From Leucothrix arctica (lineage in GTDB: Bacteria > Pseudomonadota > Gammaproteobacteria > Thiotrichales > Thiotrichaceae): 64,000 bases of DNA. Location of the stretch: positions 118,270 to 182,269 of the forward strand of contig NZ_QGKL01000031.1 in assembly GCF_003172895.1 (NCBI RefSeq). Reading direction: 5' to 3'. A program made the translations under genes and the position numbers. This document shows positions 8,718 through 18,803 of the stretch, piece after piece. A model generated the notes under the pieces. That model saw nothing but the letters and a program-made list of their open reading frames with translations, was not told where the DNA came from and did not search any database. The first letter of the stretch is position 1. Every line of letters starts with the position of its first letter.

Positions 8718-10013
8718 ATGAATACCAACAATAATTGGTCACCAAAAACTGCTGCTCAACGCTTAAATACTAGTTTAGATCGACTAGCAGAAAACAAACC
8801 TGACACAGAAAGTATTTTTTCAATCACCTTTGAATCGCGAGTACGCCAAGATCTAGCTGACTTAGAAGAAAAGCAAACGACTGACTTAAGTGGCGCCTTG
8901 GTCAGTGTAAAAGCACTGTTCGATGTAGAAGGCGAAGTCACCCATGCGGGGACTCGTTTTTTAGCCGAGTCAGAGGCAGCGACACAAGACGCCCTAGCAA
9001 TTTCAAGGCTTCGAACGTCTGGTGCACTATTGCTAGGTCATACCAATATGTCTGAACTCGCCTACTCTGGCTTAGGTGTTAACCCTCATTATGGAACAGC
9101 AGATAACCCATTATTCCCAGGTCATGTACCCGGAGGCTCAACCAGCGGTGGTGCAGTATCTGTTGCTACAGGCTTAGTCGATATTGCGATCGGTAGTGAC
9201 ACTGGTGGCTCTTTACGTATCCCTGCAGCTTTTTGTGGAATTACGGGTTTTAAACCGAGCCAACCTACTATCTCACGCAAAGGTAGTGTGCCACTTTCCG
9301 ACACATTGGATTGTGTTGGGCCAATGGCACAGAGTGTGTCGGCGTGTACTCAAGCTTGGCAAGTCATGGCTGGCATCTCTGATGATGAATTACTAAAACA
9401 AACATCATCTACCCCACTCACATTTCATGTATCACGAAACTTTGGCTTCGACGGTTTAGACCCTATCATTAGTAACGGCTTTGAAGACTTACTAGCTCGC
9501 TTAACCAATGCTGGTAAGACGATTGTTGATGAGCCACTAGGGTTTTTAAGAAACTACGCACAAATTGCCCCATGGCAGCTGACTTCCGTTGAATGTCGCG
9601 CACATTTTGAAAAGCAGTTTCAGGAACAAGCAGAACTATTTGACCCTAGAGTCCACAGTCGTATGGGACGAGCAGATGAATTGTCATCGGTGCAATACAG
9701 ACAGACACTAAACCTTCGCACAACGTTTGTTGAGGCGATGAATCAAGGCTTATCGGAACGCGTATTATTATTGCCAACAGTCGCTATCTTGCCACCTACA
9801 GCTACTAGCTTGAAGGATGATGCGGTATTTACTCAGCAAAATCTAATGGCGCTAAGAAACACATCATTGGCGAATATTGGTGATGCTTGCAGTCTGGCCA
9901 TACCATTTGAATACGAGGGCGTTACATTAAGCGCGATGCTGGTAAGTGTTGGTGGTAGCGATGCCGACTTACTAGCGGCAGGTCGCGCGTTAGAAAAACT
10001 GATATCTATCTAA
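8718..10013 (+). CDS. Amidase (amidase signature family)
   Basis: A Ser-cisSer-Lys hydrolase of 431 residues. Lys65 sits in SVKALFDV, the glycine/serine-rich GGSTSGGA loop (139-146) supplies the cis-serine, and Ser165 in SDTGGSLRIP is the expected nucleophile. It has no signal peptide, so it is cytoplasmic. It closes the TRAP-DUF2848 operon and is followed directly by a terminator. The likely role is to hydrolyse an amide or ureido compound brought in by the TRAP transporter. The exact substrate is not readable; an AtzF/allophanate-hydrolase-like function is possible but unproven. Confidence 0.88.
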   Translation: MNTNNNWSPKTAAQRLNTSLDRLAENKPDTESIFSITFESRVRQDLADLEEKQTTDLSGALVSVKALFDVEGEVTHAGTRFLAESEAATQDALAISRLRTSGALLLGHTNMSELAYSGLGVNPHYGTADNPLFPGHVPGGSTSGGAVSVATGLVDIAIGSDTGGSLRIPAAFCGITGFKPSQPTISRKGSVPLSDTLDCVGPMAQSVSACTQAWQVMAGISDDELLKQTSSTPLTFHVSRNFGFDGLDPIISNGFEDLLARLTNAGKTIVDEPLGFLRNYAQIAPWQLTSVECRAHFEKQFQEQAELFDPRVHSRMGRADELSSVQYRQTLNLRTTFVEAMNQGLSERVLLLPTVAILPPTATSLKDDAVFTQQNLMALRNTSLANIGDACSLAIPFEYEGVTLSAMLVSVGGSDADLLAAGRALEKLISI

Positions 10014-10026
10014 AATCCAGCAATAA

Positions 10027-10052
10027 AGAATGGCGATTAAAATCGCCATTCT
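10027..10052. terminator. Bidirectional hairpin terminator
   Basis: A perfect 11-bp stem (AGAATGGCGAT with ATCGCCATTCT) around a 4-nt loop lies between the converging amidase operon and the second TRAP operon. The T-tracts are short, so efficiency is uncertain. Confidence 0.7.
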
Positions 10053-10080
10053 CATATCTTCATATCACAAAACTCATCTA

Positions 10081-12750
10081 TTAGAAGTTCAACGACACAT
10101 CTCTATGAGATGACTGGCAGAAAGCAACTTGCTTAGCCTGTGAGTCCGTCAAACGCTCTTGTGAGCGCAAACCAATCGTTGTCGCGATAGACTCATGATA
10201 GCTCGCTAAACCAGGCTGTAGCTCCTGCTCTGCCTTACTACGCCACGCCATCTCACTACTATAAGCAGTTTGCGCTTTATCATAGAAGCCCATCGCTTTA
10301 CCACGACCTTCTTCACCATCATCTTTCTTAATCTCACGACGTGCTTTAGATAGCGCTGACTTAATACTGCTCGCGCCTTTGATGTCACCTAAGCGTTTTT
10401 CAGAGGCTTTAATCAGATCCATCGCTTCGTCTTTAGTGGTACTTTCAATGGTCGTTTTTAAACCATCTAGCTCAGCTTGGTAATCTTTAAGCAAAGGTGT
10501 CGCTGCGATAACAAGACTCAAGTTTTGAGTCACTTCATAAGCACCATCAGTTACTGTGTAGTACTCACGCTGTGCTTTAGTTAAACCCTTGTTTAGATCA
10601 GTGAATCGCTTTCGAGCATCAGCCCAAGTATCAGGAATAGATTTGCTTAAGACTTCTTTCTCAGCGTTATAGCCCTCTATCGCAACTTCTAACTCAGCTT
10701 TTTCTGAAGTAGTATCACCTGATTCATACTGCAGACTCTTAATCTCTTCTTCTGACTCTTCAATGTGTCTAGTCAAACGCTTAATGTCAGTTTCAACTTG
10801 GCGAACACTGCGATGCTGAGGCTCATACTCAGGAATGTAAGCATTAAGTGCCTCACGTGCATCTGCTGTTTTAGCCATTAACGCAAAACTTGTTTCAGCT
10901 TCACCCATGCTCTCGCCAAAACTACGCTGCAAGTTATCCGGTAAGTAAGACACATTTAACGCTTTTGCTGTTGCAATCGCACTACGCACACTCGCTTCTT
11001 TTGACGCGTACTCTTCGATCACATAATCCGTTAAGCATGACTGCAATTTAGGATTCATTGGTGGTGGCGCATTTTCTGACAGCAAATAGGCACGGTTAGG
11101 TAAGTAGTTAACCAGCACTGGATAGAAACCAGCAATCGCTAAACCAAGCAGCTGCAAACAGATAAATGCTGAAGCACCTTTGTAGATATCAATGGTCTTA
11201 ATGACCTTGTCCGCGACGCCTCGCAAGTAGAACAGCGCAAATCCAAAGGGCGGGGTTAAGAACGATGTTTGAATGTTCAATCCAACCATGACACCCAACC
11301 AAACAGCCGTGATATTCGCTTCAGGGTTAGATAATAATATTGGCGCAACAATCGGTACAACAACTACCGCAATCTCGATGAAGTCTAAGAAGAAACCCAG
11401 TAAGAAAATAACCAACATAACCACAAGGAACTGCGTCCAGAATCCACCCGGTAAACCGAGTAAGTAATCCTTAACTAGCTCCTCACCACCGAACGCACGG
11501 AAAGCCGAGGTCAACATAGCCGCACCGATCAGGATGATAAATACCATCGAGGTCGTTTTAGCGGTTTCGATCATTACTTCATCGAGTGTGTTAGTAACTT
11601 TGTAAACACGCCACGCACTCCACGCTGCTGAAAACAACAGTGCAGCGACCGCCCAACCCGCAATATAAATCGCGTCTTGCGCTTCTTGATCATCAATACT
11701 TTTAACATTGAGGTCGTAGTTAATTTTCATGTAGCTGATAACAGCTAATGCAATAACGGCAATGATCGCTGGAATATAAGTAGATTTACCGCCTGAGTGC
11801 AAACGATAACCAGCCATAATCATGGCACCCACTGCACCGATTGACCCCGCCTGATTAACCGTAGCGATACCCGTCAAAATCGAACCCAGTACAACGAAGA
11901 TCAATGTTAATGGTGGAACTAGTGCCATTAAAACATTACGTAGAAACTTAGCATCATACTCGCCATCATAAGGAACGGGTGGTGCCATGCTCGGCTTGAT
12001 CCATGCAACCACAAGAATATAGAGCATGTACAAACCAACTAATACAGCTCCAGGCACCAGTGCGCCCATGAACATATCACCAGCACTCGCGGAGACTACG
12101 TCAAACTGCGATGGCATGCTGAACTCACCCGTTACTTCACGGTAAAGCTCTTTACGCATTGTGTTTGCTTGGTCAGCAGCACTAGAAAGCTGATCAGCCA
12201 GTATGATTAATACAATGGAGGGGGGGATGATTTGCCCTAAGGTACCAGAGGCACAAATAGTCCCGGTCGCTAATGATTTGGAGTAATTGTTTCGCAACAT
12301 CGCTGGGAGGGAGATCAACCCCATCGCGATAACTGTCGCACCAACAATACCCGTCGTAGCAGCCAGCAGCGCACCTACAAATACAACTGAGATACCAAGA
12401 CCACCCGGAATAGGTCCGAATAGCTGCGCCATCGCAACCAATAAGTCTTCAGCAATTTTAGAACGCTGTAGCATGATACCCATGAAGATAAACAATGGGA
12501 TTGCGATTAGCGTGTCACGCTCAACATTCCAATACAGACTTCGGAAGTTGGTCACTCCCGCACTCAACCATTGCTTTGGACCATCTTGAGCGAAGTAAAC
12601 GTTTATATCGCCTTCAATAAAATAACCACACGCCGCAGCTAGCGCAATTGTAATGATTGCAGAACCGGGCAAAGCAAATGCAACGGGATAACCTGAAATC
12701 AAGGCAAAGGCCATTAAGCCAAAGAGGATACCTAAGAATAGAAATTCCAT
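10081..12750 (-). CDS. TRAP transporter large permease with long coiled-coil tail
   Basis: Residues 1-555 are a DctM-type permease (GTICASGTLGQIIPPSIVLI and the C-terminal SFLTPPFGFALF), itself enlarged by extra hydrophobic segments around 320-390. Residues about 556-889 form a hydrophilic extension found in no standard DctM: a proline-rich hinge (NAPPPMNPK), then long charged helices (for example around 650-720 and 760-840) that look like coiled coils. Normal DctM length is near 430. The ATG overlaps the dctQ stop by one base and has a GGAGGA ribosome site. The tail side (periplasm or cytoplasm) and its function are unknown. Confidence 0.9.
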   Translation of the reverse strand: MEFLFLGILFGLMAFALISGYPVAFALPGSAIITIALAAACGYFIEGDINVYFAQDGPKQWLSAGVTNFRSLYWNVERDTLIAIPLFIFMGIMLQRSKIAEDLLVAMAQLFGPIPGGLGISVVFVGALLAATTGIVGATVIAMGLISLPAMLRNNYSKSLATGTICASGTLGQIIPPSIVLIILADQLSSAADQANTMRKELYREVTGEFSMPSQFDVVSASAGDMFMGALVPGAVLVGLYMLYILVVAWIKPSMAPPVPYDGEYDAKFLRNVLMALVPPLTLIFVVLGSILTGIATVNQAGSIGAVGAMIMAGYRLHSGGKSTYIPAIIAVIALAVISYMKINYDLNVKSIDDQEAQDAIYIAGWAVAALLFSAAWSAWRVYKVTNTLDEVMIETAKTTSMVFIILIGAAMLTSAFRAFGGEELVKDYLLGLPGGFWTQFLVVMLVIFLLGFFLDFIEIAVVVVPIVAPILLSNPEANITAVWLGVMVGLNIQTSFLTPPFGFALFYLRGVADKVIKTIDIYKGASAFICLQLLGLAIAGFYPVLVNYLPNRAYLLSENAPPPMNPKLQSCLTDYVIEEYASKEASVRSAIATAKALNVSYLPDNLQRSFGESMGEAETSFALMAKTADAREALNAYIPEYEPQHRSVRQVETDIKRLTRHIEESEEEIKSLQYESGDTTSEKAELEVAIEGYNAEKEVLSKSIPDTWADARKRFTDLNKGLTKAQREYYTVTDGAYEVTQNLSLVIAATPLLKDYQAELDGLKTTIESTTKDEAMDLIKASEKRLGDIKGASSIKSALSKARREIKKDDGEEGRGKAMGFYDKAQTAYSSEMAWRSKAEQELQPGLASYHESIATTIGLRSQERLTDSQAKQVAFCQSSHRDVSLNF

Positions 12751-13751
12751 TACGATTCCTCCCCTGCTATTTGCGCATCTTTCGCATGTACCAAAATGGC
12801 TATATTACTGAGAATATAGCTGACAAACTGAAATGCCATTGACACTGCGAAGACTAATAAAAATCCCGCCATCAAGTACTTAACATACATACCGTATCCA
12901 CTTTGTGACATTTCAAAACTAATGATTGGGCCAATAAGACTACTTTGTTTGGTATCCATTCCCATCGTCAAGATGATCCAACAGACAGGTAGGCCTAATA
13001 AAATAGAACCGAAGGTATTGATCCAAGCTTTGGCACGATGACTCATCGATGCGTACACAACATCCACACGAACATGACCGCCTTCGACCAAGGTATAAGC
13101 ACTAGCAAATAAGAATAAACCGGCATACCAGAAGCGTACTAAGTCGCCCATGAAGGCTTGCTCATACGAAAATATAAAACGAGATAACACAATGCAGAAC
13201 TCTGAAATCACGACCAGCAAGGCTAACCAAGTGAAGCCCAGAGAACGGCTGACTTTCGCAATGACTAAAGAAATAGCAATCAATGGATAATGCACAAACG
13301 TGCCACGCCAACTGGCTTTATCCAAGTTTTGAGACAACGCCTCTCCAACAAGCGGCGTTAAGAAGTCTTCTATTCGTAAGAATGAAATAACACTGTCGGC
13401 AATACCAATTAAAAAGATCGACCAAAACGCTGCCCTAACGACATAAGCTGCCCATGCAGCATAGCGGGTTGAGTCATCCATTAAAGAAATTTGGGGTGTT
13501 TTCTTAACCCATCGGATAATGAGGAAGAAGATAATAAAACTAACTGCTAAAAAAGCCCCTGTTTGAAGTAGCTTTCCGGTACTGAGCGTACCTTCAGTAT
13601 CGCTCAAATGTTCAGTCAAGTCGTCCACACCGGGAACACCTAACCAAAACATCAAGTATCGACTAATCAAAAACAATAGCACGGTAGCAACCATCATGGC
13701 TGATGCCGAGCGCCAAAAACGGTGCGACATGGGGACGGTGTTTATCGTCAT
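12750..13751 (-). CDS. TRAP transporter small permease, enlarged DctQ
   Basis: The C-terminal half keeps the DctQ pattern (EGGHVRVDVVYASMSHRAKA). At 333 residues it is nearly twice the usual size because about 150 residues with additional hydrophobic segments precede it (for example FLAVSFIIFFLIIRWV). It lies between the binding protein and the large permease, with a GAAGG site before the ATG. The enlarged DctQ and DctM subunits occur together, suggesting a distinct TRAP subtype. Confidence 0.88.
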   Translation of the reverse strand: MTINTVPMSHRFWRSASAMMVATVLLFLISRYLMFWLGVPGVDDLTEHLSDTEGTLSTGKLLQTGAFLAVSFIIFFLIIRWVKKTPQISLMDDSTRYAAWAAYVVRAAFWSIFLIGIADSVISFLRIEDFLTPLVGEALSQNLDKASWRGTFVHYPLIAISLVIAKVSRSLGFTWLALLVVISEFCIVLSRFIFSYEQAFMGDLVRFWYAGLFLFASAYTLVEGGHVRVDVVYASMSHRAKAWINTFGSILLGLPVCWIILTMGMDTKQSSLIGPIISFEMSQSGYGMYVKYLMAGFLLVFAVSMAFQFVSYILSNIAILVHAKDAQIAGEES

Positions 13752-13785
13752 CGGTTACCTTCAGGGAGTTTTAGAGTGTAATACG

Positions 13786-13813
13786 TCAAACGGAGCCAAC
13801 AGGCCCCGTTTGA
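13786..13813 (-). other. Intercistronic hairpin after dctP
   Basis: An imperfect stem (TCAAACGG pairing with CCGTTTGA, then GCC with GGC past a mismatch) lies between the binding-protein and small-permease genes. No T-run follows on the minus strand. Such hairpins usually stabilise the binding-protein mRNA or partly attenuate the permease genes, giving excess binding protein. Confidence 0.55.
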
Positions 13814-13834
13814 TTCTAACTTATGCAGTACTAA

Positions 13835-14926
13835 TTAAAGACCTAACACACGGTTACGTTGTTGAACGTAAGCCTGATCAGAGATCTTAGCCCATGCACC
13901 AATCTCAGATCGTGCATTAACAAAGCTCTGATGGATCTCTTTTGCAAGAGGACTATGCTCTTGCACGTCTTCGAACACTTCTTCAGATGCTTCACCGAAG
14001 CTATCATAAATCTCGTCACTGAAACCACGTAGCTTAACGCCGTGGTTAGTAAGCAATGACTTAAGTGCTGCACCATTCTTGTAGTTATACTCGGACATCA
14101 TCACGTCATTTTCCATCGACGATGCTGCTTCAATGATAAGTTGATCTGACTTCTTCAAACCATCCCACCACTTCTTATTCATACCGATTGAAAGCATTGA
14201 GCCTGGCTCATGCATTCCAGGATAGTAGTAGAACTTAGCCGCTTCGTAGAACTTCATGATTTCGTCGTTCCAAGGGCCTACCCACTCTGTTGCGTCGATA
14301 GCACCAGAAACAAGGTTTTCATAAATCTGGCCACCAGGAAGTGATACAGGAGAACCACCAAGCTTAGAAAGTACGTCACCACCTAAACCAGGCATACGCA
14401 TTTTCAAACCTTTCAAGTCATCAACTGTGTTGATCTCTTTACGATACCAACCACCCATCTGAACACCGGTGTTACCACACATCAGACCTTTTAGGCCGTA
14501 CTCACCCGCTAGTTTGTCCCACAGCTCTTGACCGCCACCGAAACGAATCCATGCGTTCATTTCTGTGTACGTTAAACCAAATGGAACTGCAGTGAAATAT
14601 GCGAAACCAGGATGCTTTCCTTTCCAGTAGTACTCTGCACCGTGATAAATCTGTGCATTACCTGAAGCCACTTCAGTAAATGAGTCAAACGCTTTAACAC
14701 GCTCGCCTGCTGCAAAGTAATTAATTTTGATTCGGCCGTCACTCATTGCGTCAACACGAGCTGCGAAACGCTGTGCGCCTGTACCCAGACCCGGGAAATC
14801 ACGAGGCCATGTGGATACCATATTAACTTCAATACGTTCTTTTGCGATTGATGGTGCTGCCACTGTTGCACCTGCGGTAGCCACTGCACCCAGCGCTGCG
14901 CCTTTCAATACTTCACGTCTATTCAT
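13835..14926 (-). CDS. TRAP transporter substrate-binding protein (TakP-like)
   Basis: A 363-residue DctP-family protein with a twin-arginine-like leader (MNRREVLKGAALGAVAT). The conserved core includes GLKMRMPGLGGDVLSKLGG, where the Arg contacts a carboxylate, and the SGAIDATEWVGPWND segment typical of the TakP/alpha-keto-acid branch. First gene of the second TRAP operon, preceded by a GAGGA-rich ribosome site. A 2-oxoacid or similar carboxylate ligand is a family-based guess. Confidence 0.92.
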   Translation of the reverse strand: MNRREVLKGAALGAVATAGATVAAPSIAKERIEVNMVSTWPRDFPGLGTGAQRFAARVDAMSDGRIKINYFAAGERVKAFDSFTEVASGNAQIYHGAEYYWKGKHPGFAYFTAVPFGLTYTEMNAWIRFGGGQELWDKLAGEYGLKGLMCGNTGVQMGGWYRKEINTVDDLKGLKMRMPGLGGDVLSKLGGSPVSLPGGQIYENLVSGAIDATEWVGPWNDEIMKFYEAAKFYYYPGMHEPGSMLSIGMNKKWWDGLKKSDQLIIEAASSMENDVMMSEYNYKNGAALKSLLTNHGVKLRGFSDEIYDSFGEASEEVFEDVQEHSPLAKEIHQSFVNARSEIGAWAKISDQAYVQQRNRVLGL

Positions 14927-15108
14927 TATTCCTCTTCCTCTTTTGTCTAACTGTGAGAATTCAATTGTTAACTTTGCGTCAACAGTTGAATATTTTTAAC
15001 CACGATAAATCAAATTCATTATTGCTTATTAAGCCATAAAAGTAAAACGCGCTATAGCATGTCGAGCTATCAGTTATTTATGCTGACTTATCAACTTTAT
15101 TATTGATC

Positions 15109-17436
15109 TTACTCATTTTTCAACGCTGGTCTTGACCAGAAACCTTGCCGCTCTTGTCGATAGAATAGTATCTCATCAATCCCAAGCGATTCACTCACGT
15201 CAAAGCTAATTGCGCCGCTGTCCGCCGTTTTCAAAACAGCGATACCTTGATCTTCATAGCGCTTAACCACTTTTTGGCTTGGATGATGAAAACGACTACG
15301 GTATGAGGCAGAGGAAATAGCCCAAATTGGGTTAACCTGTTCGATAAAGGCCTTAGTCGATGATGAGTGACTACCATGGTGTGGCATAAGCAAAATATCC
15401 GCAGGCAACTTGTCTGCTTGCTCTCTTATTAACTGTTTTTCAGCGGAGCGTTCAATATCCCCCGTCAACAAAACTGCATGCTTACTATTACTCACTTTTA
15501 ATACACAGGACTGATTATTATCATTACCAACAGTCGTTGGACTTGGGTGAAGAAACTCAAACTTCACACCATCCCAGACCCACTCCTGTTCTGCCAAACA
15601 CCCTTCTGCTTCTTGCGATAAACCTAATTCATTATTACTACTAATCAATTGATTTACCTCTAGCTCCGTCAATAAAGCCTGTGCTCCACCGCTATGGTCA
15701 CGGTCGCCATGTGAGATAACTAAACGGTCGATTATTTGAATCGACTGCTTTTGTAAATACGGAAGTACTACAACCTTTCCTAAGTCGAAATTTTCACTGG
15801 GCTTATCGCCTGCATCGTAAACTAAGGTATGTGTCTGGGTTTCAATAATCGTCGACAAACCTTGCCCAACGTCTAACACAGTTATACGAAAGTCACCTGT
15901 TGCTTGAGGCCGCTGAACTTGAAATGTAGTCAGTGGAACAACTAACAAAATAGATAAGTAGCGCCATGGAAGCCCCTTTGGCAAGATGAACAAACAACTA
16001 CTTATGACCGCCAATAAACTTAAATAGAATGGTAGATGATGCATACTAATACTGGCTTTCGGTAACCCTGAAAGCAGTTCAAGTATTATAAATAACCCTC
16101 TGATGTGAAACGATACAAAGTTAAAGACTAGGGTGGAAAAAGCCTCGTTGATATAACTTAGTAATACCGCCAAAAAACTAAACGGTACGATTACAAAAGA
16201 CACCCAAGGTATCGCGATTAAGTTAGCTAGTGGTGAAACGACAGAGCCTTCACCAAAAAAAAGCAGCCCAAGCGGTATCATTACTAAAGACAAAAACAGT
16301 TGTAGTCGCAGTAGTTGAAAACGCCCCTCAGCCACATGACGTGATAGCAACCATAAGATTAATCCAACCGCTGAGAATGAAAGATAAAATCCAACATTCA
16401 TAATAGCTAATGGGTTAATCAATAACACTACTACTAACGCTACCGCCAAAATACTGACGGGTCGGTAGTGTCGCTTACTCATCAAAGCAATGAGCGCAAC
16501 AATGACCATTAGGAGTGCACGCTGAGTGGGAATGCTAAAACCTGCCAGCATCGCATAAAACGTCGCTAGCACTACACCGACTGCACAGCCGGAAATTTGC
16601 CGTGGAACAATTAAACTTAAACCAGGAAACAGCCAGTACAAACCCCACACGATCATCAAGCCAGCACCAGCAACCAAACCGATGTGAAGCCCCGAAATAG
16701 CCATTAAATGGCTTGTACCAGTGGCTCGCAATATTTCCCATTGCTTAGGACTAATGTTACCTTTCTCAGCTAAAATCAATGCTCTTTCAATGCTTTGAGC
16801 GTCACCTTTAAGTAATGAGGTTATTTTTGAATCAATCGATTCACGGACAGCACTTACCGAATACCACGGCGCTTCAGCAAGGCGTTTATGCTTCTTAGAT
16901 TTCCTTAGGTATCCCGTAGCCTTTATATTTTCGGCAAATAAAAACCTCTCATAATCAAACCCCGCAGGATTCATAAATCCATTTGGTCGTTTCATACGTA
17001 CCTGAAACTGCCACTGTTCACCCGCTGCGATGGACATGGCGTCTCGATAAACACTGACACGGATTTGTCCCGACCAATTTAGAGGTTCCCCAGTTGCTTC
17101 TATTGACGCTTTTTCAACATCAAATAAGAAGGATCGTGAGAACGCTTTTTGTTGAATCAGACTAGATACTTGACCTGAAACGATCAAATCCTTTCCTTCA
17201 ACAAGTGCAGGAAATGATGACTTTAGACGGAGGTTGGCCGCAGTGGCCGTTAAAAAGAAGCCTATTATAACCAGCGAGCACAACACCAAGCGCGTTCTTT
17301 GATATGATTGTAAAAAGATCGCGAAAAGGACCATGACAATCAGTATAATCGCGCAAAACAATAAGCTTGGTAGCACTGTTAGTTGTATTACTAGCATTGC
17401 CCCGAACAATAGACTTAGCGCTACCCTAGACATCAA
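15109..17436 (-). CDS. comEC: ComEC/Rec2 DNA internalisation protein
   Basis: Inner-membrane channel for single-stranded DNA uptake in natural transformation. At 775 residues it has all three expected parts: an N-terminal DUF4131 region after two membrane segments, a multi-spanning competence domain (MAISGLHIGLVAG), and a C-terminal metallo-beta-lactamase-like domain (VISHGDRDHSGG, LLTGDIE, MPHHGSH). The gene stands alone on the minus strand, divergent from the DUF2062 gene. Confidence 0.93.
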   Translation of the reverse strand: MMSRVALSLLFGAMLVIQLTVLPSLLFCAIILIVMVLFAIFLQSYQRTRLVLCSLVIIGFFLTATAANLRLKSSFPALVEGKDLIVSGQVSSLIQQKAFSRSFLFDVEKASIEATGEPLNWSGQIRVSVYRDAMSIAAGEQWQFQVRMKRPNGFMNPAGFDYERFLFAENIKATGYLRKSKKHKRLAEAPWYSVSAVRESIDSKITSLLKGDAQSIERALILAEKGNISPKQWEILRATGTSHLMAISGLHIGLVAGAGLMIVWGLYWLFPGLSLIVPRQISGCAVGVVLATFYAMLAGFSIPTQRALLMVIVALIALMSKRHYRPVSILAVALVVVLLINPLAIMNVGFYLSFSAVGLILWLLSRHVAEGRFQLLRLQLFLSLVMIPLGLLFFGEGSVVSPLANLIAIPWVSFVIVPFSFLAVLLSYINEAFSTLVFNFVSFHIRGLFIILELLSGLPKASISMHHLPFYLSLLAVISSCLFILPKGLPWRYLSILLVVPLTTFQVQRPQATGDFRITVLDVGQGLSTIIETQTHTLVYDAGDKPSENFDLGKVVVLPYLQKQSIQIIDRLVISHGDRDHSGGAQALLTELEVNQLISSNNELGLSQEAEGCLAEQEWVWDGVKFEFLHPSPTTVGNDNNQSCVLKVSNSKHAVLLTGDIERSAEKQLIREQADKLPADILLMPHHGSHSSSTKAFIEQVNPIWAISSASYRSRFHHPSQKVVKRYEDQGIAVLKTADSGAISFDVSESLGIDEILFYRQERQGFWSRPALKNE

Positions 17437-17576
17437 AAATTAACCATTGAAAGAAATATCCCGACAGAAGATCTGTTTTTTTCGACTTTAGTTGATGCTA
17501 GTAGCACAATAGCTGAATGACTGCGTTTTAAATGACACAGCATTTCTCAAACCCTAAAAATTGGTGCGTCCCAAGC

Positions 17577-18116
17577 ATGCCAAAAAAGTTTTTTAAGCGC
17601 TACTCACCAGACCCTAAACGGATCAAAGATACGCCTGGTTTAGGTATGCTAGGTAAGCGTATGCAACAACCTAATTTGTGGCACTTCAACCGCCGCTCAG
17701 TCTCAAAGGCTTTTGCCATTGGGTTGTTTTGTATGTGGTTTCCCTTCCCATTTCAATCTGTAATAGCCGCTATAATTGCGGTATATACTCGCGCTAACTT
17801 AGCCTTATCTGTTGCGCTTGTTTTTATAACTAACCCAATCACCATCCCACCCATGTTTTACTTTGCTTACCGACTAGGTAACTTAGTACTTGATAGGCAC
17901 TCGATAGATTTCAAAATTGAATTGAGTTGGCAGTGGATGACAGAAAGTCTGGTACTAATATGGCAGCCGTTATTTTTAGGGTGTTTCTTGCTGGCCTTAT
18001 TTACATCGATGCTAGGTTTTTTAGGTATTCAGGTATTGTGGCGATACAATATAAGAGCGCACCAAAAACTTCGTTCGGCACGCTTAATCAATATTAAAAA
18101 AACCACAGACAGTTAA
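17577..18116 (+). CDS. DUF2062 membrane protein
   Basis: A small inner-membrane protein with the DUF2062 pattern: a basic N-terminus ([16 protein letters not shown]), then [16 protein letters not shown], the [16 protein letters not shown] motif and a final membrane helix. I choose the ATG at 17577 because family members open with MPKKFF-like residues; an upstream in-frame ATG at 17532 would add 15 residues. Its last 4 bp overlap the lolD stop on the other strand. Function unknown; it commonly neighbours comEC and lol genes in gammaproteobacteria. Confidence 0.82.
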   Translation: MPKKFFKRYSPDPKRIKDTPGLGMLGKRMQQPNLWHFNRRSVSKAFAIGLFCMWFPFPFQSVIAAIIAVYTRANLALSVALVFITNPITIPPMFYFAYRLGNLVLDRHSIDFKIELSWQWMTESLVLIWQPLFLGCFLLALFTSMLGFLGIQVLWRYNIRAHQKLRSARLINIKKTTDS

Positions 18117-18802
18117 GTAATTTCACTCAAGTGACCATCGACTAGATTGAACTGTCGATCCATTTTATCTGCTAGCTGTAAGTCATGCGTGACGATGACA
18201 AAGGCAGTTTTCAAAACAGTGTTTAATTCCTGCATCAAGTCAAACACCTGCAAGGCTGTTTTCTGATCTAGATTACCCGTTGGCTCATCCGCTAAGATAG
18301 CAGCAGGATTAGTCACCAAAGCACGCGCAATCGCAGCACGCTGACGCTCACCACCTGATAGTTGCCCTGGTTTATGATCAAGACGATCGCCTAAGCCTAC
18401 TTTCTGAAGAATCTCCGTTGCTTGCTTGGTTGACTCTTCAACACTCAAACCACGAATCATCAATGGCATCGCCACGTTTTCCATTGCTGTAAACTCAGCT
18501 AGCAAATGATGAAATTGGTAAATAAAGCCCAAAGATTCATTACGCAAAGTTCCACGTTCAGCATCCGACAGGTCAGCCATGTTTTTACCCATAACAGTCA
18601 CGGTGCCACTGCTAGGTAAATCAAGCCCCCCCAGTAGGTGCAATAAGGTACTTTTACCACTTCCTGAACTCCCTACGATCGCGACTTTCTCGCCCGCTTT
18701 AATATCAAGGTCGATGCCTTTTAGTACTTCAACATCTAGCTTGCCTTCAACAAAACGCTTACTCAGTCCCTGACAAGAAATGACGGTTTCAACTTCACTC
18801 AT
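18113..18802 (-). CDS. lolD: Lipoprotein-releasing ABC transporter ATP-binding protein
   Basis: Powers release of outer-membrane lipoproteins from the inner membrane to LolA. Walker A is GSSGSGKST, the signature is [15 protein letters not shown], Walker B is [13 protein letters not shown], and the H-loop is VTHDLQLA. The LolD-typical LLHLLGGLD stretch is present. It follows lolE by one base, in a C-E-D order that differs from the E. coli lolC-lolD-lolE order. Confidence 0.95.
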   Translation of the reverse strand: MSEVETVISCQGLSKRFVEGKLDVEVLKGIDLDIKAGEKVAIVGSSGSGKSTLLHLLGGLDLPSSGTVTVMGKNMADLSDAERGTLRNESLGFIYQFHHLLAEFTAMENVAMPLMIRGLSVEESTKQATEILQKVGLGDRLDHKPGQLSGGERQRAAIARALVTNPAAILADEPTGNLDQKTALQVFDLMQELNTVLKTAFVIVTHDLQLADKMDRQFNLVDGHLSEIT

Positions 18803-18803
18803 T

